Shown: in pieces, positions 28,226 through 40,798 of the stretch
Layout of the letters: each line of letters starts with the position of its first letter
How positions within the stretch are numbered: the first letter of the stretch is position 1
From: Pogonophryne albipinna
Taxonomy: Eukaryota > Chordata > Actinopteri > Perciformes > Artedidraconidae
Length of the DNA: 64,000 nucleotides
Direction of reading: 5' to 3'
Assembly (NCBI GenBank): GCA_028583405.1
Contig: JAPTMU010000027.1
Coordinates: forward strand, 1,178,001-1,242,000
Notes under the pieces: model-generated
Database searches by the model: none
Seen by the model: the letters and a program-made list of their open reading frames with translations, nothing else
What the model was told of the DNA's origin: nothing
Program-made: the position numbers and the translations under genes

Positions 28226-30285
28226 CTATCGCTCGAGGTGGAGTCGAAAGAGATGAGTTTTCAGTCTGCGCCGGAAGATGTGCAGGCTTTCTGCTGTCCT
28301 GATGTCAATGGGGAGCTCATTCCACCATTTTGGAGCCAGGATAGCAAACCCACGTGTTTTTGCTGATGGGAACTTGGGTCCCCCTCGCAGCGAGGGTGCA
28401 GCGAGTCGTTTGGCTGATGCAGAGCGTAGTGCACGCGCTGGGGTGTACAGTTTAACCATGTCCTGGATGTAGGAAGGGCCAGATACATTCGCAGCATGGT
28501 ACGCAAGTACCATTGTCTTGAAGTGGATTCTAGCAGTTACCGGAAGCCAGTGAAGGGAGCGGAGGAGCGGAGTGGTGTGGGAAAATGTTGGAAGGTTGAA
28601 GACCAGACGAGCAGCTGCATTCTGGATGAGCTGCAGAGGTCGGATGGCACATGCAGGTAGACCAGCCAGGAGGGAGTTGCAGTAGTCTAGGCGTGAGGTG
28701 ACGAGAGCCTGGACCAGAACCTGCGTGGCTTTCTGGGTCAGCTGGGGACGAATCTTCCTGATGTTGTAAAGCGTGTATCTGCAGCAACGGGTTGTAGCAG
28801 CGATGTTTGCAGCGAAGGACAGGTTGTTATCTAGGATCACACCCAGATTCCTTGCAGTCTGAGTCGGGGAAACAACAGAGGTGCCAATGTTGATTGTCAG
28901 GTCAAGAGTGGGACAATCTTTTCCTGGAAGGAAAAGCAGTTCAGTCTTGTCAAGGTTGAGCTTGAGGTGATGAGCAGACATCCACTGAGAGATGTCAGCT
29001 AGACAAGCAGAGATGCGTGCGACGACCTGGGTCTCTGAGCGGGGAAAGGACAGAATTAATTGGGTGTCGTCAGCGTAGCAGTGGTATGAAAAACCATGCG
29101 GGCTAATGACTGATCCGAGCGAGTTTGTGTACAGGGAGAAGAGGAGGGGACCAAGAACAGAGCCCTGAGGGACCCCTGTAGTTAATTGACAAGGGTCGGA
29201 CTCGGACCCTCTCCAAGTTACCCTGTAGGTACGGTCTTTGAGGTATGAGGTGAGGAGGGAAAGTGCAGAGCCTGAAACTCCAAGTTCTTGGAGAGTGCGA
29301 AGGAGGATCTGATGGTTCACCGTGTCGAATGCAGCTGACAGGTCCAACAGGATGATGACAGAGGAGAGGGATGCTGCTTTGGCAGTGTGCAGTTCCTCAG
29401 TGACAGCAATGAGAGCAGTTTCTGTGGAGTGACCTGCCTTGAAACCAGACTGGTGCGGATCCAGACGGTTGTTCTGATGGAGATAACAGGAGAGTTGTTT
29501 AAAGACAGCGCGTTCAAGTGTTTTAGACAGGAACGGGAGTAGAGAGACAGGCCTGTAGTTTATAACATCAGACGGGTTGAGAGTGGGTTTCTTTAGGAGA
29601 GAGTTTACTCTTGCCTCCTTAAGACTATTTGGAAAGTGACCAGAAGATAGAGAAGTGTTGATGAAATGGGTGAGGAACGGTAGAATATCAGGAGCGATAG
29701 TCTGAAGGAGGTTTGAAGGGATAGGGTCCAGAGGACAGGTGGTAGGGCGGGCAGAGGTAATGAGGGTAAGAACCTCACTTGGAGAGAGAGGGGAAAAGGA
29801 GGTCAGTGTGTGGGTGGATGGAGGGTCTGGTGACCCAGCGGTGAGTAAAGGTGAGTCAGAAAAAGAAGAGCGAATATCATCAACCTTTTTTTCAAAATGG
29901 TTAACAAAGTCGCTTGACAGAAGTGAGGAGGGGGGAGGGGCTTTGGGAGGGTCCAAGAGGGTGGAGAAGATGGAAAATAGTTTTTTGGGATTGGAATAGG
30001 AAGATTGGATCTTATCTTGAAAGAAAGTGCTTTTTGCCTGAGAGATGGAAGCAGAGAAAGAGGAGAGGAGAGCCTGATAGGATAGGAGGTCGTCACGGTG
30101 TTTGGATTTCCACCGTTTCCGCTCTGCTGCCCTAAGGACGGTTCTATTAGCACGCAGTGCGTCATTTAGCCAGGGAGCAGGAGGGGACTGACGAGCCTGC
30201 CGAGATGTGAGAGGACAGAGAGAGTCCAGAGAGGATGAGAGAGTAGAGAGGAGAGTTTCTGCAGCAGAGTTTGGAGGCAGGAGTG
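28226..30285 (-). pseudogene. LINE reverse transcriptase, long intact frame
   Basis: The frame is open from about 30285 down to 28226 (about 685 codons), without stops through the whole reverse transcriptase. Motifs in order: APWLNDALRANRT linker (about 30180), [69 protein letters not shown] (catalytic YADD), ARNLGVILD and the C-terminal LRSLHWLPVTAR. It is lost as a full protein only because the endonuclease upstream is in another frame. It looks younger than the other LINEs here. Confidence 0.85.
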
Positions 30286-31008
30286 ATGATCGGATGTGTG
30301 GAGCGGGTTTACGGAGAGGTTAGAAGTAGTGCAGTTCCTTGAGAATATGAGATCAAGGACATTGCCAGCTTTATGAGTTGGTGGGGATGGAGACAGTGAG
30401 AAAGCAAAGGTGGTTAACAGAGATGTTAGTTCGTCTATCTTCCCTGTCTGGAGGTTGAAGTCTCCGAGAAGTACAGCGGGAGGGCCAGTTTCAGGGATGT
30501 GTGAGAGGAGATTATCTAATTCCTCCAAAAAGTCTCCCAAGGCGCCTGGTGGACGGTAGAGAACAACAATGGTTAATTGTATAGGATGGGTTACTGTGAC
30601 GGCATGGAATTCAAAGGTGGAAGGAGTGAAGTTAGGTAGCTTGAAGAGGGAAAAGCTCCATTTGGGAGAGAGCAGGAGACCAGTTTCACCTCCTCTGCCA
30701 GTGGGTCTGGGTGTATGGGAGAAGGAATATGCTGTGGAGAGAGCTACTGGGGTGGATGTGTTGGATGGAGTAATCCACGTCTCAGTGAGAGCAAGGAAAT
30801 CCAGAGACTGCAGGGAAGCGTAGCCAGAGATGAAGTCAGCCTTAGGAACAGCTGACTGGCAGTTCCACAGGCCACCTGAAACTAGATGTTGGATCTCAGT
30901 GGAGCATGTGGGATAGACGAGAGCCGGCCGGTTATATCGATTACGAGATACACGGGGACAGTGATAATTGCGAGAAGACACATGAACAGGAATGGAGAAA
31001 ATACACAT
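30286..31008 (-). pseudogene. LINE endonuclease domain
   Basis: The apurinic-type endonuclease reads LDFLALTETWI near 30790, then LYRPPGALGDFLEE, then AVLLGDFNLQTG near 30460, and ends at the catalytic HTSDHH motif near 30300. Immediately after SDHH the sequence jumps to the linker in a different frame, so a deletion with a frameshift at about 30285 separates endonuclease and reverse transcriptase. The start of the protein is not certain. Confidence 0.8.
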
Positions 31009-31266
31009 GATTATAGCATGGGGGGCTAGAAAGCTAAACTAAAGAAAAATAAAACACCAGCGGTAAGTAGCTCAATCAGAGTAGGATTTGCCTCCTCTTT
31101 GCCACCCTCGTGACTCCAATGTCTTTGTCAGTCTTCGGCTGTCTGACGCTGAAGCTGACACTCCAGGAAATAGCTACCTAAAAATGGACGCCTGATTGCT
31201 GAGTTCTCACAGCTGTGAGGCCACGCCCCTCTAATTAGTTACCTCTCTACAGCTGATGGGCGACAG

Positions 31267-31935
31267 CAGAGTGGCCCTGCCTATATTGTAATGCAAGCTT
31301 GAGTGCCCGACTGAGACCTGGGTTACAGGTTCACTTGAGCAGATCTGAGATTTAAAATCTCTCAAAAGCGCCGTTTTAGCTACAATAACTGCAGAACAAT
31401 TATACAGAGTAGAATAAATGAAACAGAGAAGTCTAATCAAACAAGAATATAACTTACAGTGGTTGCTGCGTCAATAGGTAGTGTCGTCACCCGGTCTCGA
31501 TGCACACTGAGTTCTTCAGATTTTAAATGCGGTATGAGAGTGCTTTTTTGCTTGAAGATGACTAATTCACGCTGTTGTACTTCACGCAATCAGCAGAGTG
31601 GCCCTGCCTATATTGTAATGCAGGCTTGAGTGCCCCACTGAGACCTGGGTTACAGGTTCACTTGAGCAGATCTGAGATTTAAAATCTCTCAAAAGCGCCG
31701 TTTTAGCTACAATAACTGCAGAACAATTATACAGAGTAGAATAAATGAAACAGAGAAGTCTAATCAAACAAGAATATAACTTACAGTGGTTGCTGCGTCA
31801 ATAGGTAGTGTCGTCACCCGGTCTCGATGCACACTGAGTTCTTCAGATTTTAAATGTGGTATTTGAGTGCTTTTTTGCTGGAAGATGACTAATTCACGCT
31901 GTTGTACTTCACGCAATCAGCAGAGTGGCCCTGCC
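31267..31935 (-). repeat. 327-bp tandem units at the LINE 5' end
   Basis: A unit starting CAGAGTGGCCCTGCC occurs at 31267, 31594 and (partly) 31921, so the period is 327 bp with two complete copies and a short third. Copies differ at only a few positions. They lie directly upstream of the minus-strand LINE coding region, where a promoter is expected. By analogy with the monomer-built 5' ends of mouse L1, they may act as promoter units; this is inference. Confidence 0.8.
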
Positions 31936-31974
31936 AAATCACCTCAGAGGTGGAGTTTTTATGCTAAACCTCTC

Positions 31975-32355
31975 TCTTTTGGTCAAAGGTCACTTGTTTT
32001 GCATCAATCTTGATACAGGGTACTTATTATATGTTGTACTTTGGATTCCTAAAGCTTTTAGTCTGCCTTACCATCATCCAAGGGTAGTTTTCACTATAAG
32101 TAAAAAATAACTTTTGGACGGACACTATAATTTACAGTTTTTTACTATGTTCAATCTGAATTTTCTTTAAAATGAAAAACATCTATATTGATTCTGACTT
32201 TTCTACATCCAACTCACAGGTTTATCATTACTTTGAGAAAAAATATTATTAATTTAACCCTTTTAGAAGGGAAGATATGGTCATTTGTTCTGGGAATGTC
32301 ATTTTCGAGCCTGAGACCTGAAAGACACTCTCAGGGCTAAACAGGTTAATACACT
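31975..32355 (+). repeat. Dispersed repeat, copy A (uninterrupted)
   Basis: This segment matches 50078-50371 plus 51503-51575 almost base for base, including GCATCAATCTTGATACAGGG and CATTTTCGAGCCTGAGACCT. Copy B is interrupted by a DNA transposon, so copy A shows the unoccupied site. The family is unrecognised. Confidence 0.85.
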
Positions 32356-33140
32356 TTGATGATCCTCTGACTTTCTGTCGGGCAACAACAGCAGATAAAA
32401 CCATTCAACTGGTCCAACACATGATCAAATATCTGCTAAAAAAAAAAATTCAAACAGCATCCGCTCTACTCTGTGTTTGGTGCTAATTTGCCATAGCCAA
32501 TTAATGTGAATCACATTAATATTAGGGCTGCAACTAACGATGTATTCTTATCAGTTGATTATTACATGTTTTTATTGATCTATTAACCAGGGATAGAGCA
32601 CAGTAATCAACATGTATGTTACCAACTAGAAGCTATTATGCAAGAATTAGGTAATGTGCTAGTTTTTGTCCAAGGGCGGGTTATTACATGAATTAGTCTA
32701 AAATAATCAATGTAATGCTTCAACAAGCTTTGCAATACAAGTTACAACACAATGCAATAAGATACAATACACAAATTACATAGATACAATACATAAGTAT
32801 CATATTTGAATAATTAGTTAATGTGTCTGAGTTTCAATTTAGTCAAATAATAATAATTTTCAGGTTCATATCAGTATTCTGTGTCTCTACATGTCTCCAT
32901 GCTTTAATGTTAAGAAAGCTCTTTTTCTCATACTGCCTGTGCTGCAGCACCTCTTTTCACCCTCTGTCTGCTCTGATTGGTTAAGCTGGCCGGCTCTGTT
33001 GTGATTGGTCAACTGCTTAGTGATCGGTCAGAAATGACCCGCCCCTTAGCCAATCACGTACAATGTGTTGGAGCGCAAGCCAATAGAACATTTACTTTAC
33101 ATAGTGATGTCATTATGTTATGGAAGTAAACAAAGGAGTC
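32356..33140. other. Unassigned sequence
   Basis: TAGGGCTGCAACTAACGATG at 32523 resembles one end of a hAT-type MITE, but the opposite end was not found. CCAAT-type words occur near 33040. Nothing else recognised. Confidence 0.5.
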
Positions 33141-33719
33141 CAATGGAGGCGTTTCAGGCAAGGGGGGGGGGATGTGGGAAAGATGTATTGATATTTAACA
33201 GTTGTCGATTGACCGCAAAACCCAACTTGGTTAGGTGTAGGATCAATTGGGCTGTGTGAAACATTGCCCATTCCCTGGACCTGGTCATGACTATGAGGTC
33301 GTCTAGATAAAAGAACACCCTCATGCCATGGTCGTGCAGCGGCTGAAGCGCTGTGGCCACACATTTACTGAACGTGCGTGGGGATAGGGAATAGCCAAAC
33401 GGTACTCTGTTGTACTCGTAGGCTATCCTCTGGAAGGCAAAACGCAAATACTTTCTGTGCTTGAAGCAATTTTCAACCTGAAAGTAAGCGTCCTTCAGGT
33501 CGATGGTTGTGAACCAATCGCCCGGCTGCCCTAGTTCCAGTAATTGGTATGGAACTTTTTGCAGGCAATGTGCTGATTCAGGCTGCGAAGATCCAGAATG
33601 GGTCTGAATTCTCCTGTCTTCTTGGCTCTTCGAACCAGGAAGTACATGGAGTAAGCCCCTTTTCTGTTTCCTGAAAGGGCACAACAGACACAGCCTGTTT
33701 CCTTGAACGCACCGCGGTC

Positions 33720-34306
<587 letters not shown>

Positions 34307-35024
34307 CAGGGTTCCCGCGGGGTCTTAAAAAGTCTTAAATTTGATCATCTGAATTTAAGGCCTTAAAAAGGTCTTAAATATGACCAAAAAAATAAGAAAG
34401 GTCTTAAATATGATTTAGAAGGTCTTAAAAATTATGGGATTTCAAAGGTACTTCTGTGTTGCAATCACGTCTAAATGTGTTTTGGGGGAAATGTCCGGGC
34501 TGCAAAGTAACCCGTACGGTAAGAGCCTTTCAGTTCCCCCCAACAATCTGTATTGAAATAAATCAACATGGAACCAGTAATCACTAACTTTGTTTCCCCC
34601 GGCCCCTTATTGGAGAACACCCAGCTAGTAACCTAGCAACCAAGCTTCAGCTAGCGGCAGTCAGAAACTCATGTATCTTCAAATCTACTTACAAATAAAT
34701 ATGGGGAAGTGTAAGTTCAATTTGGTTGGAACACATCGAATTTAGTGCTTGGTTGAAACCAGTGGAGGGAACGTGTTTGAAGCCCGCCGCACCTTTTGCA
34801 AAATAAATGTGCGTTTGCTTTGCTAATGTCGCGTTCGCTAGTGCAGCAGCTCCCGCAACAACACCGGGGGACCTCCGGGCGACGTTTGGGTCTACGTCAA
34901 CCCTAGAAGCGGAGGTGCTGTAGACGCTAAATACCGTAGCTAAACACCAATCATACAACAGCAACGATGAAAGATTGTAGCCAAGGCAGCAGAGCTCTGA
35001 ATATAGCTCTTGTTACTTTCTCTC

Positions 35025-35616
<592 letters not shown>

Positions 35617-35842
35617 TTTGTCTAACACGCTAACACAGTTCTGTACTGTTATGCTGTTATGTTCAGTCATTGTTCTTATGTTGAACATGAATACATTTAC
35701 TTTGTAAGTAATTATGGGACGTATTTCTTCTTTCATAGCAATTTTCCATCATACTTTCTTGCCGTGAAATAGGTCTTAAATTCTATTCAAAGTGGTCTTA
35801 AAAAGGCTTAAATTTGAGTTGGCGAAACCTGCAGGAACCCTG

Positions 35843-36514
35843 TTATGGCAATTGTGGAGACGTGTCAGTGCCTGACAGCGGTCAAATCGGTTGGAAAACG
35901 ATGAAAAAGTTGCCAAAAGTCGGTCAACCCGTCTTTCTTCATGGACGTCGCCATTTAGTGTGCTTCGCGGATGCGCTCGGCTCCTCTCGACTGCTGCTCG
36001 GGTCTGCTCGGTCAGCTTCCGGATGAGGAGGCATTCGTTCGACCAACTTCGCGATGTTCGGGCTGGCCCGGTCAATACGATTTCTATACAATGAATACTA
36101 CCCGGACAATGAATCGAATGCAACCACATTTTCGCGGGAATTTCAATTTGTTACGGATTCTGATGCTGAATACCTAACGATCAAATCATTTAAAGTCAGT
36201 GTATTACAATGTTTCTTAGTCCACCAAAGCAAGGTGAACAACCTGGAAAGAAGAAGAGAAAGACTGAATGTCATGCACTGCACACACCACCTTATGCCCC
36301 TGAATGGAGGAGGGACGCTGCAAAACTGGAGTGAGTAACCCAGTCTCAGTACCACGTCCATCCACTCTCTCAGTACACAGTGGGGCTTCCATTCCCCATA
36401 AAACTATGTTCAGGGGACCTGCAAGCAGCTGTGGAGCCGCAGCGAAGAAGCTGTAGTAGTCTCTGGTGGCCCACTCCGCCGCCAAACCTTCCATAACAGG
36501 GATAATGCCGTCTT
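35843..36514. other. Unassigned, possibly degraded retroelement
   Basis: A minus-strand frame at 36216-36587 starts with residues resembling those just before the DIRS fragment at 33785 (VIAPTDAFH versus VIAPTDSFH). That suggests retroelement origin, but no catalytic motif is visible. Confidence 0.4.
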
Positions 36515-36985
36515 CACACAGACAGTGAAATGCATCAGTCGGAGCTATTACGGCCCCTACACACGGCGGTGTGCGTTGACGTCTCAACGCTTCTGTCCAT
36601 TCACTTTGAATGGGGTGACGTCACGCTTCGCCGAACTGCATTGTGGGAGCAAAGCGTAGCCAATCGGGAAGCGTCAGCCAATCAAATCATATGCCAGTAC
36701 AAGCTCTAGCCAATCAAACCACTGCTTGTGTGTCCGGGGCGGGAGATTCAGGTGATTGGTTGTTGGTCTAGCTTCAGACATGCCGCCGGCAAGCATCAAC
36801 GCACGCCGCCGTGTGTAGGGCCTATTACACTATGCAAGGTGTTTTTTTCTTCCCGCGCGCCCCGTGATAATGCCGTCTCTTTGAAACGGACATTATGGGG
36901 AAATGTGTAACTGTGGAGAGAGATGACTCTTACTCTGGGATAAATGCAATCGTTTTCACTGAATGCATTTTTCACACACACATCA
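36515..36985. repeat. Direct repeat, right copy (interrupted by MITE)
   Basis: Same sequence as 33720-34055, with ATCAGTCGGAGCTATTAC before and TATTACACTATGCAAGG after the MITE at 36551-36824. It ends in a short CACACA run, unlike the left copy where CA expanded to 150 bp. Confidence 0.7.
36551..36824. mobile_element. PIF/Harbinger-like MITE with visible empty site
   Basis: The ends are CGGCCCCTACACACGGCGG and, in reverse complement, TAGGCCCTACACACGGCGG. TTA is duplicated (36548-36550 and 36825-36827). The related repeat at 33741-33760 lacks the element and reads GAGCTATTACACTAGG through the site. The CTATTAC context around the junction makes the exact duplication ambiguous between 3 and 7 bp; equal-length ends favour TTA. 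Confidence 0.85.
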
Positions 36986-37221
36986 CACTAGAACTAGGTT
37001 ACAACACGTAACCCACCGTTCTTCTGCGGAGGTCCCTGAACGCAGGTGGGTGCGAGTGGAATAAACGGAAGTGCTGTCATAGCACTGTGCGGGTTCAAGA
37101 GACGCTATTGCCCGCATGCTCGCTGAAGAGAAAAGGATGACGGGAACGGGAGGCGTGGCCGCCTTATGGTGAGCTTGTGCACGCATGCAGGTAGGCCCGC
37201 CCCGGGGGCTGGCTACGGTTC
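36986..37221. other. Possible terminus of a second DIRS family
   Basis: GTTACAACACGTAACCCACC and then GTTCTTCTGCGG resemble in layout the DIRS terminus at 43654 (GTTACGGCTGTAACTACGGTTCT). No matching inverted copy was confirmed, so this is tentative. Confidence 0.3.
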
Positions 37222-37400
37222 TATTTCGTCCCTACTGACCGCCAGAGGTGGTGCTTTAGCACTGGATATGTCCATCGCACGCATGCGCAGTTCGAGTACC
37301 TAATAACAACAAAGTCACCTGTGACCCACGTGACTACGGCTACATAGGCCGGCGTCATTAGTGGATCGGTTCCTTTTCATCTTCTCGCTTCGCGAGAGTA
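37222..37400 (+). repeat. DIRS left inverted terminal repeat
   Basis: The sequence from GACCGCCAGAGGTGGTGC through CGCATGCGCAGTTCGAGTAC to GTGACCCACGTGAC also occurs at 43680-43830 (same orientation) and at 46340-46503 (inverted). Confidence 0.85.
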
Positions 37401-37849
37401 CCGCGGCTACATTCTTGTAGCCTACAGCGTTCAGGTTTGAATGTTTGATCTGAGGGATTTCTCTGCAAGCAGCTGGCCGCGTGCAGCTTCGCGACTGACA
37501 GTCGGAGCTACGGGTTGCGCGTCCTGCAGGAGCTGTGGCCGGCTGTGCGCTGTGCAGAGCCTCGACGGACAGGTTTGTGTCAACTTGTTGCTGGTGATGG
37601 CTGTGTCCCCGCACCCTCTCCCAGCTAAGTTGTCCTGATTGCTGTCTTATTTATTGTTTGGCTTAGACTTTCTTAGACCCATAAAGTTGCCCTTATTATG
37701 CTCTTTTGAAAGTTCTGCTTGTGGCGTTGTGCCCGAGCTATCATTAGCATTTGAGTCCCAGCTTTAGCTGCGTCTCTCATTCTATTTAGTATGGAAAGCC
37801 CAGTGTGCCATATTTTGCCCGTTTTTTGTTTAGATGCAGATAGTAAGGT

Positions 37850-38530
37850 AAGTACTGGCCATAGTTACTACTGTAACTACGGTCCTAGGCCATGTAAGCA
37901 CTGGCCATGGTTACTACTGTGACCATGGCCTACGGTTCTATGCGGGCTGTTCTATTCCATAGAAGCTAATTATCTGGTCTTAACATTTGTGTTCTGACTT
38001 GGTTGCTTGATTGTTAGCAGCAGCCTCTTGGCTAACACCTTGCATGTACTGTTAAGCTTCATTATTTAACTCAGCCGGTGAGGGCAGTGCTCTCGCTCCC
38101 GCTCCCGGTAACGTGTGGTTTTGATGGCAGTAGCACTATATCGTTGTATTTACTGCACCTAGTACTAGACTCCTAGCACTAGAACGATATGCAGAGAACA
38201 ATCTTCACTGTGTGTGCTGTGTGCTCTGCATGTGTGGCCATTAAGGAGGATTTCATCCTCCCAATATTATATTATCTAGGGTGCAGCCGTTGGCTGACAC
38301 TTTTAGGCACCGGCCATAGTTACTACTGTAACTACGGTTCTAAGCCGTGTAAGTACTGGCCATAGTTACTACTGTAACTATGGTTCTATGCTGTGTAAGT
38401 ACTGGCCAGAGTTACTACTGTAACTACGGTTCTAAGCCGTGTAAGTACTGGCCATAGTTACTACTGTTACTACGGTTCTAAGCCGTGTAAATACTGGCCA
38501 TAGTTACTGCTGTAACTACGGCTCTGTGCT
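37850..38530 (+). repeat. 46-bp tandem units in the DIRS leader
   Basis: The unit GTAAGTACTGGCCATAGTTA continues through CTACTGTAACTACGGTTCTA. There are two units at 37850-37940 and about five at 38310-38525. Each unit contains the palindrome-like AGTTAC...GTAACT and the words ACGGTTCTA, which also mark the outer terminus of the DIRS at 43654-43680. Confidence 0.85.
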
Positions 38531-38589
38531 GTTCTCTTCTTTAGAAGCTAGTTATCTGGTCTTAAACATTTGTGTTTGACTTGATCTCG

Positions 38590-39030
38590 CTTGATTGTTA
38601 GCAGCAGCCGCTTGGCTAACATCTTGCATGTTTTATTAAAGCTTCTTTATTTAAACTCAGCTGGTGAAGGCAGTGCTCTCGCTCCCGCTCCCGGTAAACG
38701 TATTGTTTTGATTGTTAGCAGCAGCCGCTTGGCTAACATCTTGCATGTTTTATTAAAGCTTCTTTATTTAAACTCAGCTGGTGAAGGCAGTGCTCTCGCT
38801 CCCGCTCCCGGTAAACGTATTGCTCTGATTGTTAGCAGCGGCCGCTTGGCTAACATCTGACGTGTTCTGTTGAGCTTCGTTGTTTAACTCATCCAGTGAA
38901 GGCAGTGTTTTTCGCCCCCGCTCCTGGTAGACGTGCTGCTTGATTCTTGGCAGCAGCCGCCTGGCTAAGCTGCCCCCGTTAAGCTTCTTTATTTAATCCA
39001 GCTAGGTGAAGGCAGTGCTCTCGCGGTGTA
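38590..39030 (+). repeat. 117-bp tandem units in the DIRS leader
   Basis: The unit GATTGTTAGCAGCAGCCGCT runs through GCTCTCGCTCCCGCTCCCGG with a period near 117 bp: about two well-matched copies, then two diverged ones, plus an isolated copy at 38005-38110. One frame is open over several units (39 residues per unit), probably by chance. Confidence 0.85.
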
Positions 39031-39350
39031 GTTACATCCCTCTTTGTTTTCGGTGAGTAGGAGCATTGCTCAACTCTTTCCGTTCAGCAGGTAGCTGGGG
39101 AAGGCTGCATCTGGCTACCTATAGACTGGCTCATTCATGTAGCGTCTGTATGGCTTCTCTTGAGCCCGAGGGCGGCCATGACCGCTGCCCCCCTCTGCCT
39201 TGGCCTCGAGCATTTGAGGGAAGGTCTCACGCAAAGAGCCTGCATGAGCTGTAGATTCATGCCTCGGGCGCTCAGAGTGGCTAGAGTCGCAGAGGTGGCA
39301 CCTCTCCTCGTCACAACTTCCTCCAGCTCAGTCTGACCGTTCCCGGCGAC

Positions 39351-40060
39351 TTGATGGAGGGATGGCTATGGGTTCACCCCCCAGGTAGAGGGCTAGAAAC
39401 AGGCTGTCCTCTAAGGTGGGTTGGTAAGGAGCAGACGAAGTCGCTCCTGTTGGCCCTTCTGCCAGGGGCCGGTGTGGGGGCTACTAGCTTGCCGCCTGGC
39501 CCTCCTTCGGTTGCCACATCTCTGCTTGAGGAGGCCATGTCGCTAGCGGCTCCGGATAAACCTCTTCTATGAAGGGGGGGGCGGGGCCCCGCTCACTCCC
39601 GAGGAGGCTTCCCACTCCTCTGCTCAGAGCTCTCAGCAGGGCACGGAGGACGCCTTCATGGCGGCCATTATTCGTGCGGCCCTGGTACGCTTGCAGCTTC
39701 AGGTTCCGCAGGCCGACTCGGCTCAGGCTAGCGCCTTTTTCAGGCATAACCCTGGCCCTTTTCACTCCCATTGTTCCTCCTTCAGAGGAGTACCTGAGGG
39801 AGCTCCATGCATGCTGGAGAGACACCAGGGCCCTCTCCCACTCTGCTGCCAGGCAGGATCCGGCGAGGGTGGGGCTGCCATCCATTGAGCCTGCCATTGC
39901 CTCCCCGATTCGGGCTCCTGATGCCAGATGCCCTCGGCCTCAGTGCAGGGTCACAAACGAGCTGCTCTGTAAGGCCTACGACACAGCGGCACGGGAACTC
40001 CCTCTCCCATCTGATACTGGCTGTCTCTACCTCTCAGCAGCAGGCTCCGGCTGAGCCTTC
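39351..40060 (+). pseudogene. DIRS gag-like region
   Basis: Overlapping frames carry a segment that includes PSEEYLRELHACWRDTRA near 39785 and a segment containing CRVTNELLCKAYDTAAREL near 39950. This position before the reverse transcriptase, and the Ser/Pro-rich arginine-rich surroundings, fit the gag-like first protein of vertebrate DIRS elements. Several frame changes are present. The function of the DIRS gag-like protein is assumed by analogy with retroviral-type gag. Confidence 0.55.
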
Positions 40061-40544
40061 TTTGCTGGGCCTCAGTGATGCATCACTGTAAGCCTTTGCC
40101 CTAATGTCTAGGGAATGGGGACGAGTTATGTCCTTATTGGTGCAGACTCGTCGCCAGGTTTGGCCTGCTCAGTCACCACTGTCGGAGACATGTCCTCCGT
40201 AGTGTGCCAGTCGAGCCAGGGGAGCTGTTTGGGGCAGCTGCCCTGTAGGCACTGGAGCGTGCTGCCCAAGCTAGGCAGACCAGGCAGCAGCTCTCGGGTC
40301 TTCATAGGCCTGTGCCCACTCCCAGCAGGCCCAGGGCCACCTCTAGCAGCCGCTCTCAGCCACCAGCTTACAATGGTGGTCTGCGCAGGTCCCAGCGGCC
40401 CACTCATCCACCTCCCGGGGGCTTTCGTGCTGCCGGCCTTCTAGGCGGCCTCGTGCCTCAGAGCCTTACCGGCGCTCCGGAGGCTGGGGGATTAGACCCC
40501 GAGACCTCGGCGACGGTCGTCGGCTGCTTTCCCAGCAGCAGCTC

Positions 40545-40798
40545 AGTTACTGGGCTGTCTGTACTTCCGACCCTTGGGTGGTTTTCACCTTAACCCAGGG
40601 GTACGAACCGCAGTTCCGGCCCCTAGTCTTCGGCCGGGCCAAAATGACAGTCATCGATCCGGCAGAGGCCCTAGATCTGGCACAACAGTTGTCCGTCCTT
40701 CTGTCCAAGGACGCAATCGAGCCAGTAGACCCTCTGCTTAGCCCAGGGGGTTCTACTCGGCGTACTTTCTCGTGAGCAAGAAAGTACCACTTTTTCAG
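40545..40798 (+). pseudogene. DIRS reverse transcriptase, N-terminal part only
   Basis: The frame reads WVVFTLTQGYEPQF near 40580, ALDLAQQLSVLLSKDAIEPV near 40670 and, after a frame change, FYSAYFLVSKK near 40750. This is the start of a DIRS reverse transcriptase, before the catalytic palm. Homology ends at about 40790 with unrelated sequence following, so the element is truncated here. Confidence 0.7.

Larger units (their letters stand above)
28016..31935 (-). mobile_element. L2/CR1-group LINE, nearly full length
   Basis: On the minus strand the element has a repeated 5' leader (31267-31935), an endonuclease, a long reverse transcriptase and a 3' tail. The tail reads GTCGCTTTGGATAAAAGCGT followed by CAGCTAAATGCAATGTAATG. 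That tail is shared with the SINEs at 54433 and 59143, which marks this LINE family as their probable source of reverse transcriptase. I cannot decide from motifs alone between the L2 and Rex1-like groups. Confidence 0.88.
37222..40798 (+). mobile_element. DIRS-type retrotransposon, 5' half
   Basis: It starts with the same terminal sequence as the left terminus of the DIRS at 46503 (TTCTATTTCGTCCCTACTGA then CCGCCAGAGG). It continues with a leader built from tandem units, a gag-like region (about 39350-40060) and the first part of the reverse transcriptase (to 40790), and stops abruptly at 40798. RNase H and recombinase are missing. DIRS elements integrate by a tyrosine recombinase and leave no target duplication. 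Confidence 0.78.

Noticed and set aside
28261..30165. Secondary frames overlapping the LINE reverse transcriptase
   Set aside because: They are shadows of the long minus-strand frame.
38310..38860. CRISPR-like or satellite array
   Set aside because: Units are contiguous and lie within the leader of a DIRS element.
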